Below, in pieces: positions 20,285 to 31,359 of a stretch of 64,000 nt of DNA. Source of the stretch: Crotalaria pallida (taxonomy: Eukaryota; Streptophyta; Magnoliopsida; Fabales; Fabaceae). The stretch lies in contig CM075650.1 in assembly GCA_037953625.1 (NCBI GenBank), forward strand, positions 43,156,206-43,220,205, read 5' to 3'. The notes below the pieces were generated by a model. That model did not search any database and was not told where the DNA came from. It was given only the letters and a program-made list of their open reading frames with translations. The stretch's first letter is position 1, and every line of letters begins with the position of its first letter. Position numbers and translations under genes: made by a program.

Positions 20285-22072
20285 ATGGGCTCAAATTTCA
20301 ATCCTTTTGGTGGTGAAGGAGCTTCCATTAATCGACCCCCACTATTCAATGGTGAGGGTTACGCTTATTGGAAGGTCCGAATGAAAATTTTTATAGAAGC
20401 TATTGATATGGAAATTTGGAATGCCATAGAGAATGGGCCTTTTATTCCTCAAACAAAAGTTAATGATACTATCTCTTTGAAACCAAAGGCAAGCTGGAAT
20501 GATGATGATAAGAAGAAAGTTCAATATGATTTAAAAGCAAAAAACATCATCACTTCGGCATTGTCTTATGACGAATTCTTTAGAGTATCCCAATGCACTG
20601 ATGCAAAACAAATGTGGGACACTTTAAAAGTCACACATGAGGGCACGAATGAAGTTAGAAGGGCTAGGCTTAACACTCTCATGCATGAGTACGAGCTCTT
20701 TCGTATGTTGCCAAATGAAAACATAGGCGACATGCAAAAGCGCTTTACTCACATCATTAATCATCTTTCTGCTCTTGGAAAAAGTCTAACTAATGGTGAA
20801 GTTGTTAATAAAGTTTTGAGATGTCTTAGCAGGGAATGGCAACCTAAAGTCACGGCCATTATGGAGTCTAAAGATCTTGACGAAATGGATTTAGCAACAC
20901 TATTCGGGAAGCTTCAAGAGCATGAAATGGAGCTAGGGAGATTATCCATGAATGAGGATGCCGATAAAAAGAAGAAAGGGATTGCTCTTAAAACTAATTC
21001 AAAATCCTTAAAGGCACATGAAGAACACTCTTTAGTGGATGACTCCGACTCGGATATCGATGATGGGACACTTGGGTTGTTGGTCAAAAAACTTGGACGT
21101 TTCCTTAAGAAGAAGAATAATTTCAATAGAAATAGATCAAGAGACTCTAAGGATGCTCAACCAAGGAACAAGACCAATAAAGACAACATCATATGTCATG
21201 GGTGTGGGAAGCCGGGCCATTATAGATCAAATTGTCCAACCAATTCAAAGAAGGCCGAGAATGACAAATCCAAGCCCAATCAATCTAAAGGAAAAAGGGC
21301 GTACATAGTGTGGGATGAACCGGAAATTCAATCTTCATCTAGTTCATCAGAAGATGAAGAACTTGCTAACCTTTGCTTGATGACTAAGGTTGATGAAGAA
21401 GCATCTTCAAGCATGAAATCAAGTGATAACACAAATGAGGTAGATTATCTTTCCGATGCTAGTTCTAATTCTAATTCTCCCTCCTTCAATGAACTTTATA
21501 ATGTGTATGTAGAAATGCATAAAGAGTTAAAGAAATTAGCAAAAATCAATGTTGAAAGAAAGAATTTCATTTTGAAGCAACAAGAGAAAATTTTGGAACT
21601 ACAAAACTCCCTAGAGGAGCTAAAGCTTCAAAATGAAACCCTTGAACTCATTTATGCAAATTCTACATGCAATTGTGATTTGAAAACAAATGATATCTCC
21701 ACTTGTGATAATTGCAAATCTCTTGAAAAAGAAGTTTTTAATTTGAATGATAGAATTGCAAGGCTTACAAGAGGAGACACATGCTTAGATCATTTGCTTT
21801 CTAATCAAAGGAATAATAGTAATAGAACCGGACTTGGGTATACCAAACCCAAAAATCGCAATTTTCGCAAAGTTGGTACTTTCTCCAAAATTGACTTTTC
21901 AAAAACTCCAACTTGTCATTATTGTGGGATTTTTGGGCATACTACAAATAAATGCAATATTAAGAAGTTTGGTATACCAAGTGGAAAGTATGTTTGGATT
22001 GTTAAGGGGACTTCACCCCAAACTAACATCAAAGGACCCAAGATAACTTGGGTACCTAAGTCAAGTAAATGA
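20285..22072 (+). CDS. gag: Gag of element B
   Basis: Open frame of 595 residues from ATG at 20285; an in-frame ATG at 20276 adds three residues, but the later start matches element A. It is a Copia-type Gag with the same architecture as A: N-terminal block (NPFGGEGASINRPPLFNGEG), core around residues 95-210, CCHC knuckle CHGCGKPGHYRSNC near 304, acidic/serine-rich linker, coiled-coil stretch, and second knuckle CHYCGIFGHTTNKC near 544. It forms the particle and binds RNA. TGA at 22070-22072 separates it from pol, which is in the +1 frame. Confidence 0.92.
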   Translation: MGSNFNPFGGEGASINRPPLFNGEGYAYWKVRMKIFIEAIDMEIWNAIENGPFIPQTKVNDTISLKPKASWNDDDKKKVQYDLKAKNIITSALSYDEFFRVSQCTDAKQMWDTLKVTHEGTNEVRRARLNTLMHEYELFRMLPNENIGDMQKRFTHIINHLSALGKSLTNGEVVNKVLRCLSREWQPKVTAIMESKDLDEMDLATLFGKLQEHEMELGRLSMNEDADKKKKGIALKTNSKSLKAHEEHSLVDDSDSDIDDGTLGLLVKKLGRFLKKKNNFNRNRSRDSKDAQPRNKTNKDNIICHGCGKPGHYRSNCPTNSKKAENDKSKPNQSKGKRAYIVWDEPEIQSSSSSSEDEELANLCLMTKVDEEASSSMKSSDNTNEVDYLSDASSNSNSPSFNELYNVYVEMHKELKKLAKINVERKNFILKQQEKILELQNSLEELKLQNETLELIYANSTCNCDLKTNDISTCDNCKSLEKEVFNLNDRIARLTRGDTCLDHLLSNQRNNSNRTGLGYTKPKNRNFRKVGTFSKIDFSKTPTCHYCGIFGHTTNKCNIKKFGIPSGKYVWIVKGTSPQTNIKGPKITWVPKSSK

Positions 22073-22085
22073 CATTGTTTTGTAG

Positions 22086-25000
22086 ATGTGCCTTCGAACA
22101 AAGGAGCGTAGATGGTACTTGGATAGTGGATGTTCGAGGCATATGACGGGAGACAAAACGCACTTCATCGAACTTACTTCAAAAGGTGGTGGTCATGTGA
22201 CATATGGCGACAACAACAAAGGCAAAATTCTAGGAGTGGGTAAGATTGGTAACGTATCTAACCTTATCATTGAAAATGTCCTATTGGTAGAAGGCTTAGA
22301 ACACAACTTGCTTAGTATAAGCCAACTATGCGATATGGGCAACAATGTGACCTTTACTTCCGAATTTTGTTTAATTAAGAGTTGTATAGATGATAGTGTT
22401 AAGTTCGTAGGTCGTCGTTCTAATAACACTTACTTAATTGACTTGGATGAGATAACTTCATTGTTTTCAACATGTTTTAAATCTTTTGATGATGAAGTTC
22501 GTCTTTGGCATCGACGAATTGCACATGTCAATGTGAATCAATTAAATAAACTTTTACGAAAAGACTTAGTGATTGGTTTGCCTAAACTTAATTTTAAACT
22601 TGATAACGTTTGCGACTCATGTCAAAAATGTAAGCAAGTCAAAAATACTTTTAAACCAAAAAATGTGGTAAGCACAACAAAGCCATTGGAGTTAATCCAC
22701 ATGGATTTGTTTGGCCCATCACAAGTTCAAAGTTTAGGTGGCAATTACTATGGATTTGTTTTAGTAGATGACTTTACTCGATTCACATGCACTTTGTTTT
22801 TATCTGCAAAAAGTGAAACTTATAAAAGTTTTAAAAAGTTTGCCAAGCTCATCCAAAATCAACTAAGTTTGAAAATAGTGTCTATTAGAAGTGACCACGA
22901 AGGTGAGTTTGAAAATGCTAAGTTTGATAAGTTTTGTGAAAAGTTTGGTATAGATCATCAATTTTCAGTCCCTAGGACTCCGGAGCAAAACGGAGTTGTA
23001 GAAAGGAAAAATAGAGTTTTAGAGGAACTTGCTCGTACTATGCTTAAAGAATCTAGAGTCCTTATTTTTGGGCTGATGCGGTAAATACCGCTTGTTATGT
23101 CATAAATAGGGTTCTTATTCGTCCGCATTTAAATAAAACACCTTATGAGCTTTTAAAAGGGCGAAAGCTAAATATCTCCTATTTTCATGTATTCGGATGT
23201 AAGGTGTTTGTTTTAAATAACGGTAAGAATCCGGTCGGCAAGTTTGATTCTAAAGCCGATGAAGGTATATTCATAGGTTATTCAACCCATAGTAAAGCAT
23301 ATCGTATTTTTAACAAAAGGACATTAACCGTTGAGGAATCTGTGCATGTTGTATTTGATGAATCTCCGAAAGGAGATTGTGTTGTTTCTTGTGATGATGA
23401 TCTTGCAGGTACTTTTATGGATCATGATAAACCAACACAACAACAAATAGTAGAGAATGAAGTTGAGCATAGAGAAGTGCAAACACATGATAAAGACTTA
23501 GCACAAGAGACACAACCTCAACTACCAATTGCTTGGAAGTCAAACAAAAATCACCCGGTCTCGAATATCTTAGGTGACATTGCTAAGGGGGTGGTAACCC
23601 AAAGCACATTGAACAATTTTTGTTATTATCTTGCTTTTGTATCGCAAGTAGAACCTAAGAATATTAGTGAGGCTCTTCAAGATGAGCATTGGGTTATGGC
23701 CATGCAAGATGAACTAAATCAATTTGAAAGAAACCAAGTTTGGGAGCTTGTGCCAAAACCCGATGATCGTCCTGAAATCGGCACTCGTTGGGTTTATAGG
23801 AATAAACTAGATGAGTCAGGTATAATTGTTAGGAATAAAGCTAGGTTGGTAGCAAAGGGGTATAGCTAAGAAGAAGGGATAGATTATGATGAAACATATG
23901 CTCCCGTAGCTAGGTTAGAAGCCATTAGAATTCTACTCGCATTTGCATCTATAATGAACTTTAAATTGTATCAAATGGACGTAAAAAGTGCTTTTCTTAA
24001 CGGATACATTCAAGAGGAAGTGTATGTCTCACAACCTCCCGGATTTGAAAGTTTTGAACATCCGGACTATGTTTTTAAACTTAAAAAGGCTTTGTATGGT
24101 CTTAAACAAGCTCCTAGAGCTTGGTATGATCGACTAAGCAACTTTTTATTAGAAAAAGGTTTTAAAAGAGGTGCTGTGGACACTACACTTTTTATTGAAA
24201 GATCCGGTAAGGATATACTTTTGGTTCAAATATATGTGGATGACATTATTTTTGGTGCAACTAACGAAATTTTGTGCAAGAAATTTTATGACACTATGCA
24301 GAGTGAATTCGAAATGTCTATGATGGGAGAGCTCACTTTCTTCCTTGGGCTTCAAATTAAGCAACTTGATGATGGGATCTACATCCATCAAGGCAAGTAC
24401 TGTAGAGAGCTTCTCAGACGGTTTGGCATGGAGTCATGCACGCAAGCATCAACTCCTATGAGCGTTGTATGCTATTTAGACAAGGATGAAGCCGGGAAAC
24501 CGGTTGAGGTAACAAAATACCGAGGCATGATAGGTAGTTTACTTTATTTAACTGCTTCTCGCCCTGATATTATGTTCAGTGTCTGTATGTGTGTGCGTTT
24601 TCAAGCTAATCCGAAAGAGTCACACTTAACTGCTGTTAAAAGGATTATGAAATATTTAAAAGGTACAACTAATACCGGTTTATGGTATCCTAGAGATGCC
24701 CTTTTAAAACTTATTGGTTATTCGGATTCCGATTTTGCTGGTTGTAAATTTGAAAGAAAGAGTACAAGCGGAACATGCCATTTGATTGGTAGTTCACTTG
24801 TATCATGGTTTTCTAAAAAGCAAAATTGTGTCGCTTTATCAACCGCGGAAGCCGAATACATTGCGGCCGGAAGTTGTTGTGCTCAAATCCTTTGGATGAA
24901 GCAACAACTCTCGGATTTTGATTTAATATTGTCAAAAATTCCTATTAAATGTGACAATACTTCCGCAATCAATTTAACTAAAAACCCGGTATTGCATTCA

Positions 25001-25186
25001 AGAACAAAACATATTGAGATTAGGCATCATTTTTTAAGAGATCATGTTCAAAAAGGTGATTGTGTCATTGAGTTTGTTCAAACTTCAGATCAATTAGCTG
25101 ACATTTTTACAAAACCCTTACCAAGAGATACTTTCTATCGTATTAGAAGGGAGCTTGGTATTTTTGATGAATCTACTATTAGCTAA
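22086..25186 (+). pseudogene. pol: Pol of element B: protease, integrase, RT, RNase H (one frameshift, one stop)
   Basis: The protease motif WYLDSGCSRHMTG is near 22114. GAG-pre-integrase and the zinc module (HRRIAHVNVNQL ... CDSCQKCK) follow, then the integrase core with IHMDLFGP, IRSDHEGEFEN and TPEQNGVVERKNR; the second Asp motif has E where G is usual. A frameshift near 23060 moves the rest to another frame. RT starts in DEHWVMAMQDELNQFERN and reaches KGYS, where TAA at 23867-23869 replaces a likely CAA. It continues MDVKSAFLNG, YGLKQAPRAW and YVDDIIFG, then RNase H (YSDSDFAG, ALSTAEAEYIAA), ending at 25186. The first frame opens with ATG at 22086, directly after TTGTTTTGTAG. Confidence 0.9.
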
Positions 25187-25420
25187 TTGCATTTGAAACT
25201 TTTATAATCACCTTAAAGCCTATTTCATTATGATTTGTGTTTTTGAGTTGTTGTATTTTAAAAATTACTTCATAATTCTCTTGATAAGTAGTTGTGTGTG
25301 TATGTGTTTCTATGTATGTTTAATTGCTTAATTTTGTGTGCTAAATGCTAAGTGTTAATATGTGTGTGTTTGTGTATGAAAAAAATTTTACAAAATTCAG
25401 AAATTTGAGATTTGTGCTGG
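25187..25420 (+). other. Short spacer after pol of element B
   Basis: AT-rich with TGTGTGTATGTG runs. No frame or motif recognised before the motif array starts. Confidence 0.5.
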
Positions 25421-25667
25421 TTACTCGATTAACAGTAGTCATTAATCCATTAAAATTTAAACCTCTTTCGGCATTACTCGATTAATGACACTGCTACTCG
25501 ATTAAATTTTAAACTCCTTTCGCACTTACTCGATTAATGAAGTTGCTACTCGATTAAATTTTAAACTGCTTTCGCACTTAATCGATTAAGGGTTTTTCTA
25601 CTCGATTAAGGGTCAAATTACTCGATTAATGGCTTCATTACTCGATTAACGCGTGAATTTTATAAAA
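25421..25667 (+). promoter_or_regulatory. Candidate internal promoter of ORF3: nine TACTCGATTA motifs and a TATA box
   Basis: TACTCGATTA or close variants occur near 25422, 25475, 25494, 25527, 25546, 25578 (AATCGATTA), 25599, 25618 and 25638, partly as a 52-bp tandem unit. TATAAAA lies at 25661-25667, followed by a strongly pyrimidine-rich leader (about 25685-25745). The motif is related to the palindromes clustered upstream of TATAAAA in the LTRs of element A. Promoter function is inferred. Confidence 0.6.
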
Positions 25668-25937
25668 CCTGCACTTCAGCACCTTGGCTCATTTTTCTTC
25701 TTTCTTTTCTCTCTCTTTTCCGAACAACTCTCTCTTCTCTCATACTCGAAAATCGCCAGTGAACTACCAGGGCTATTGTAATCCAAAAATCAACCCATTT
25801 CTTCTCATAAACCTTTATCCTAACATCAATACTCCCTAAATCAACCATCAATTTCACTAATTTCCCACAAAACCGAATTTTCCCCAAATTCAGAAACCCT
25901 AACCCTAACTCGAACTCCAGCACCTTCTCAAGCACAA

Positions 25938-27092
25938 ATGGCCTCTTCTTTTGCCAATCCTCCACGAAAGAAGAGTAAACAACATAAGGATCGGAATGAC
26001 CCGTGGTTCTCACAGACAGAACGCGATTTTAGGGCTCCTAACTTCGACAAACGCAGTTTTGGGATTATCCGGTATGTAAACTATGCTTGGTTAAGGATGG
26101 AGCGTTTTAATTTCTATACTGTTCTAGAGTCTCAAAATGTTCAACGCTTTTTGGAGTTTAATACCCACTACTATCCTCGTTTAGTACGACAATTTTATCA
26201 AAATTTTACGAAGATAGATGGTGTATACCAGAGTCAAGTTAGGGGTGTGCATTTTCTGGTGAAACCTGATGATTTAAGGCTGTTATTTGGTTTAGAGGAT
26301 AAGGGCACTTTTATTGGAGATGATGATTGTGTGGATCTTGAGGTAGATCCTGGAAAGGTATATGAGGATGTTATTAGGACTGATGCTGTTTGGGATAATA
26401 AAACTAAGATTGTTTCTTTATTGCATGCTGATGATCGTGTTTTGATGTATATTATTGCCTACTGTTTGCTTCCTAAGGGTAATCAGAATTATGCCCAAGT
26501 CCAAGAGGACGATTTAAAACTTTTTCATGGCATTAAGAAAAAGTATGAGATTAATTGGAACAAGATCATTTTAGCTAGGATGCATTCTGCTGCTCAATCT
26601 GCATCAACTCAATATCTTCCTTATCCAATGCATGTAACCAAGCTTCTTAGGCATTATGGAGTTCCTATTAATGATAGTGAGTCATGTGAGAAAGATTCTA
26701 AAAAGAATTGGTGCTTAAATTCACATCATATCAATTATATGAAGATTGCATTTCATAAGCCTACAAGAACTTGGTTATGGAAGTCACAAATTACGGCTAT
26801 GGCACAAGATGCTCAAGCTCCTCCTCCTGCACAAGCAGCTCCTGCTGCTCCTCCTCCGAATGTTGATCCTATGGAAACGGATCAAGGGCCGAATCTTGAA
26901 GATTTTATTGATTTTGACAATTTGGACGCCCTGTTTGATGCGCAGGCTGCTCATGCGTCATTGGTTCAGCATATTGATGAGCAACTTGAGGCTATGGAGC
27001 ATCGTATGGATATCAAAAATCTTGCCATGGAGCAACGATTGATGAAGCATTTCTCTAGTCTTTTCACCCATCATCCTTCTCCAAACCCTTAG
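25938..27092 (+). CDS. ORF3 of element B: soluble protein in the env position
   Basis: Intact frame of 384 residues; the ATG context is CACAAATGGCC. The N-terminus is basic (PRKKSKQHKDRND, possible nuclear signal). The body, about residues 35-285 (VRQFYQNF, VRGVHFLVKPDDLRLLFGL, DDRVLMYIIAYCLLP, LPYPMHVTKLLRHYGVP), resembles from memory the putative plant transposon protein domain found in many legume repeat proteins. A Pro/Ala linker lies near 292-310, an acidic stretch near 315-330, and a predicted coiled coil near 340-375. No signal peptide or membrane segment is visible, so it is not a typical envelope protein. It stays open although pol is broken. Its function is unknown; the domain assignment is moderate. 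Confidence 0.75.
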   Translation: MASSFANPPRKKSKQHKDRNDPWFSQTERDFRAPNFDKRSFGIIRYVNYAWLRMERFNFYTVLESQNVQRFLEFNTHYYPRLVRQFYQNFTKIDGVYQSQVRGVHFLVKPDDLRLLFGLEDKGTFIGDDDCVDLEVDPGKVYEDVIRTDAVWDNKTKIVSLLHADDRVLMYIIAYCLLPKGNQNYAQVQEDDLKLFHGIKKKYEINWNKIILARMHSAAQSASTQYLPYPMHVTKLLRHYGVPINDSESCEKDSKKNWCLNSHHINYMKIAFHKPTRTWLWKSQITAMAQDAQAPPPAQAAPAAPPPNVDPMETDQGPNLEDFIDFDNLDALFDAQAAHASLVQHIDEQLEAMEHRMDIKNLAMEQRLMKHFSSLFTHHPSPNP

Positions 27093-27754
27093 TCCTTGTG
27101 GTTCATATGTTGATTTTCATCTTTTTGATTGCACCACTCTTTTCTCACTATTTCTCACTGACTTTTGCTGATTTTTGCTGCACCATTTTCACTGCTGGTT
27201 ATGATGTTTTGTTAACTGTTTCTGCTGTTTTATGATGGTTTTATGGATTTAGTTATTGCTGGACAGCTTTGTTTTGACTATGGTTGATGTACCTAGGGCC
27301 TGTGTATGGCCTAGTTTACCTTCTTCGTATATTTTGCTGCTGGACTATTATGTATGAACTCTGATTATGGTGTTAATGTTTGCATATTTGGACTGTTTAT
27401 GTATGTTTTGGCACTATCTTGGTTTATGCACTTATGATGAAAGTGTGGTATCATTATGGTCTTGGTTATGGCCAACTTTATATGTTTTACTGCATTACTT
27501 TTATTATCCTATTTAGTGCTTATTCATATATATATGCAAATGTTGCACTTACCTCCAACTTTTGGCAAGGATATTTTTTTTAATAAATTCCATACTTTTT
27601 AATGATGCCAAAAGGGGGAGAAATGTTTGTTGGTGTTGTTTTTGTAGGATAAGTTTTTAGATATTATTCCTAAGTGTATTACATTTAGGGGGAGTATTTA
27701 AAAACTTAATGCTTAATTGTAAAGAAGGTTTGTCATCATCAAAAAGAGGGAGTT
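27093..27754 (+). other. 3' untranslated region of element B with several purine tracts
   Basis: T/G-rich non-coding sequence. Purine tracts AAAAGGGGGAGAAA (27610-27623), AGGGGGAG (27687-27694) and AAAAAGAGGGAG (27741-27752) precede the LTR; the last abuts it. A hydrophobic 67-residue frame at 27380-27583 follows from T-richness and is not called. Confidence 0.7.
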
Positions 27755-29200
27755 TGTAGAGTTTTGATGTTTTGATGATTAACAACCTTATGTCAAGCAA
27801 CAACATTCAACAAAGCAAGCAACCACTCATGAAGATTAGAATAGGTTTATTTTAATTTCTAATCAATGTAATATTTTATTTTATGTTTGCATATCATGAG
27901 AGTGGGTGGTAGCTTTAGGGAATGTCAATTAGATTTATAATATTGTTTGATTATTAGTGAAGAAATATTAATCTTGATAAAATAGCTCTAAATAAAGTAC
28001 TTGTCAAAGTATATTTGCAAAACTTTATTTTTTAATCACTGTTTGTGAGGGTTAATCGATTAGTGTGTTAACAGTTAATCGATTATCACGATTTAACACA
28101 GGTTAATCGATTAATGTGTTTTATGTTAATCGATTAATTTATGTCAGTTCTGAAAAATAATATTTTGTTTAAAAAGACTTGATTTCAACTTTGACAAGGT
28201 TACACACTCTTTCATAATTTTCATATAGAGAAACATACTTTCAGTTTTTCAAGAGCTATTACTACTTTCCTATTGTGATATCAAGATTCAACAACTTTCA
28301 ATTTTCTTCACTCATGATCTTTCAATATTCTAAGTTCTATTGAAATTCAAGTATTCTAGTTCTAGTATTTGTGTTGAAGCAACTTGCAACAAGAAGGTTG
28401 TATACTCAAGGTTTCAACAAAGAAGTGAAGAATTCACGAATCAAGACTTTGACGATTCTCAAAGCAATTTTGAAAGGGAATTTGGTTGGAAGCATCTTCA
28501 ACAAGTTCAAGAAGACAAGATACGGATTTAATTGGGTAGAATATCAAAGAGATTGGTACACTCTTTGAAAGGGGTTAAGATAGGATAACTAGTGAGAGTT
28601 GCATCTTAACATTGTATTCTAACAATTAAAGTATCTAGTTGAAACTCTTTATCTTTTGATAAAGGGGACTGGAGTAGCTCTCAGTGGTAGAGAGTGAACC
28701 AGGATAAATCTTGTCTTCCTTGCTTTTATTTCTTCTAGTTTTCATTAACCAAGAACAATTGAATTAGGTTTAATTTGGGGTTTTTCAATTCCTTGTTAAT
28801 TAACCTAAATTGGCTTGGTAAATTTACTTGATATTGTTCAATCATTCATTCATCATTTGTTGGTGCATCAAGGCGTTGTAATCTCCTTTGAATTTGGTTT
28901 AAAACTGAATTTGCGTCAGTTACTGTTCTTATTAATCGAGTAAATCGATTGTTAATCGATTAATTTTTAAGTTGCTTTTGGCATTAATCAAGTAACGCTT
29001 TAGTTAATCGATTAGTTTGAAAGTAAGCTTCGGCATTTATCGATTAATACTGGAATTAATCGATTAACCAGTACATTTTTGAAAGAAAATTTATTTTCTC
29101 AAATCCATTCTCTTTGGTAATCGAAATATTTGTATTAAGGCTTCAAAATTATATTCACCCCCTCTCTAAACAATTTTGAGCCGCTTGTTGGTTTCCAACA
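27755..29200 (+). repeat. 3' LTR of element B
   Basis: TGTAGAGTTTTGATG to TTTCCAACA, 1446 bp, colinear with the 5' LTR. It keeps the palindrome clusters at about 28050-28140 and 28935-29070. A segment at 28769-28822 is longer than, and partly reverse-complementary to, the matching part of the 5' LTR. Confidence 0.9.
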
Positions 29201-29205
29201 ATTCT

Positions 29206-31027
29206 ATTTCAAAGACTTTCACAAATCTCTTTCAAAAAGATCGTTTTCACAAAACTATAATCTCATAAAACTTTCTAAAAAAATGTTATTTCGAAAAGTC
29301 TTTCTCAAAAATGTTGTTTCAAAAGAGTATCTCCAAATATCATTTCAAAAACTCTTTCAAAAAGATTGGTTCACCAAAACTTTTTCAAAAATACTTTCTT
29401 TAACAAAAAGCTTTTCCAAAAATCTTTTTCGAAAACCTTTTTCAAAATCACCTTTTTGCTGAGCGCTAATGGAGGAGCAAGCTCTACTCAACACTAGTCC
29501 CAGTCTAAAACCAAAAACCAAGGAGCCTAGCTCCGCTCAATTCACATCTCATGTTCCAACAATCCATATCACTCTCCCAAGCTCTGGCTCGACCTCATAT
29601 CCATCACCTACTCTTTTCCCCAATCTCAACTCTTATCTCATTTTGTTCCACTCAATCTCTTATCCTTTATCATTATTCTTTTCTTATTATACCATTACTT
29701 TCAATTCCATTACTTTCTCAACTCTTTCGTTTCCTTTTCATTTCTTATTCAGGACGTAACAGACGTCCATCAGCCGTTTACGCATCATAATCATTAGCAA
29801 TAGCATCATCAGACATAATTCAATAGATAAGTAAATAAATAAATCAAAGCATGTTATCAACACACAATATCACACAATAACATTGTGGTCTTCGTCACCT
29901 TCGTATAAGTGGCCACACAAAGCAAACAATTGCCACTATACTACTGACTCAGAACAACTAAGTTCCGATCTTTGAGATGATACGGAACGTCCTAGTAAAT
30001 CACCTAGCTACCATGGTGTCTTAGGAAAGCTTCTCTCTCACCTGAGGTCCAAAGATTAAATGCGTACCGTCTCTTCTGATCCTTTTGCTGCCGGCTGTCC
30101 CAATCCCTCGTCTTTAAGATTCCTCGTACTAAATAAGATACGCTTACGTTATTAATTGTATTAAGAAAATCTTTTCTTAAATTGATACTTGTCTTTCTTT
30201 GGTTGGGAAAACTTTGAAAATATAACCATTTTCGATCCGGCTTTTTCTTAAATCAATTATCACTTGAAAATTTTGCTTTAGATCATATTAAAACATTTTT
30301 AATTATAAACAGCAAGTCCAAGTAATTCTGGACAGCAAAGAATCACTTTATAAAAAAATCACTTTGATAAAACTCCGAAAACATCATAAAAACACCCTTT
30401 GTTTTAAATGACTTCTTTATTCAAAATTAACACTTTAAAACTCAAGTTTTTATCACAAAACACTTTGGACAGCCATGCACATAGTTTAAAATCTCAAAGG
30501 AAATTTTCTTAAAACCGACTTATTTCAAAACCAGTTACACACTCAAATATTTTTCAAACATAGACTGACACACAACCACAACAATACTTAAATAAATTAG
30601 GTTACACAAGTAATTAATTAATCGTTTAATTATAATCCAAACAAAACACTTGGGCATTCACATCCTCGATCATTTACCAAACATCAACTTAACTTACAGC
30701 AACCAGCAACACAAAATGAATCATTTTATTTCAATTATAATTCAAACACTTATTCATTTAATTATCTTCTAAACATTTTCGTTTTCATAAGACAAAACAC
30801 TTAGTCACGCACCTTTTTACAAATCAAATTCAATCAAGATTTAACCCCAAACATATTTATATTTCATGACCGAGTATAATCAAGGAAAACAAATCAAACA
30901 TCACAAATTTAAGTCACATAAAAAAACTTGATTTATTTTAAACTCTTAAATTCTATTTTCTTTTTCATACAACAAAATTACTTACTCCTTCTTTTATTCT
31001 TACCCGAATGCACATACCCATACATAT
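29206..31027 (-). repeat. X segment 2
   Basis: Continuation of the X LTR, non-coding. From 30149 it matches 12365 onward in the M LTR. The block at about 29880-30060 (GTGGTCTTCGTCACCTTCG, GGTGTCTTAGGAAAGCTTCT) is conserved in LTR V at about 48715-48880, and its second part in W near 53863. CATAT at 31023-31027 is the TSD of T. Confidence 0.8.
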
Positions 31028-31359
31028 TGTAGTGGATCTGAGACATAGATCCACCACGAAGTGTGTTTGGTGGTTGTTGCAGCTGACGAGGGTGACCCCG
31101 GTCCTACGTACCCCCAATGATAAGGGGATCAAGCCACACGTAGTTCTTGAGAGTAGGTATGAGAGAACATACGTTAGCCCCTATAGCATGGCGATACTTA
31201 TAGGGGAAGTTGTGTTGTGATGCCTTATGGGCCTGTTCGGCCCAGTAGGGCTGACATGGCTCTTAGAGGATAAGAAGGATGAGTTATTCACCCTTATCCT
31301 GTACTAGAGAGCTCATGCTTATCCTGTAGCGGTAGGATTTATTATTGGTTAACCCTACA
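31028..31359 (-). repeat. 3' LTR of T
   Basis: Plus strand TGTAGTGGATCTGAG to TTAACCCTACA. Minus-strand sense contains CCCCTATAAGTATCGCCATG, a likely TATA region, followed by GCTATAGGGGCTAAGG, which is shared with the R LTR. Confidence 0.87.

Larger units (their letters stand above)
18802..29200 (+). mobile_element. Element B: Sirevirus-like Copia retrotransposon with a third ORF
   Basis: 10.4 kb, TSD ATTCT at 18797-18801 and 29201-29205. Order: 5' LTR, iMet PBS, gag, pol (protease-integrase-RT-RNase H), a motif array with TATA box, ORF3, repeated purine tracts, 3' LTR. Domain order integrase before RT is diagnostic for Ty1/Copia. The long Gag, multiple purine tracts and an extra ORF after pol point to the Sirevirus group. 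Pol is broken by one frameshift and one nonsense codon while gag and ORF3 are open. Confidence 0.92.

Noticed and set aside
27380..27583. Hydrophobic 67-residue frame after ORF3
   Set aside because: T/G-rich sequence gives such frames by chance. It lacks a leader or homologue and lies in the 3' untranslated region.
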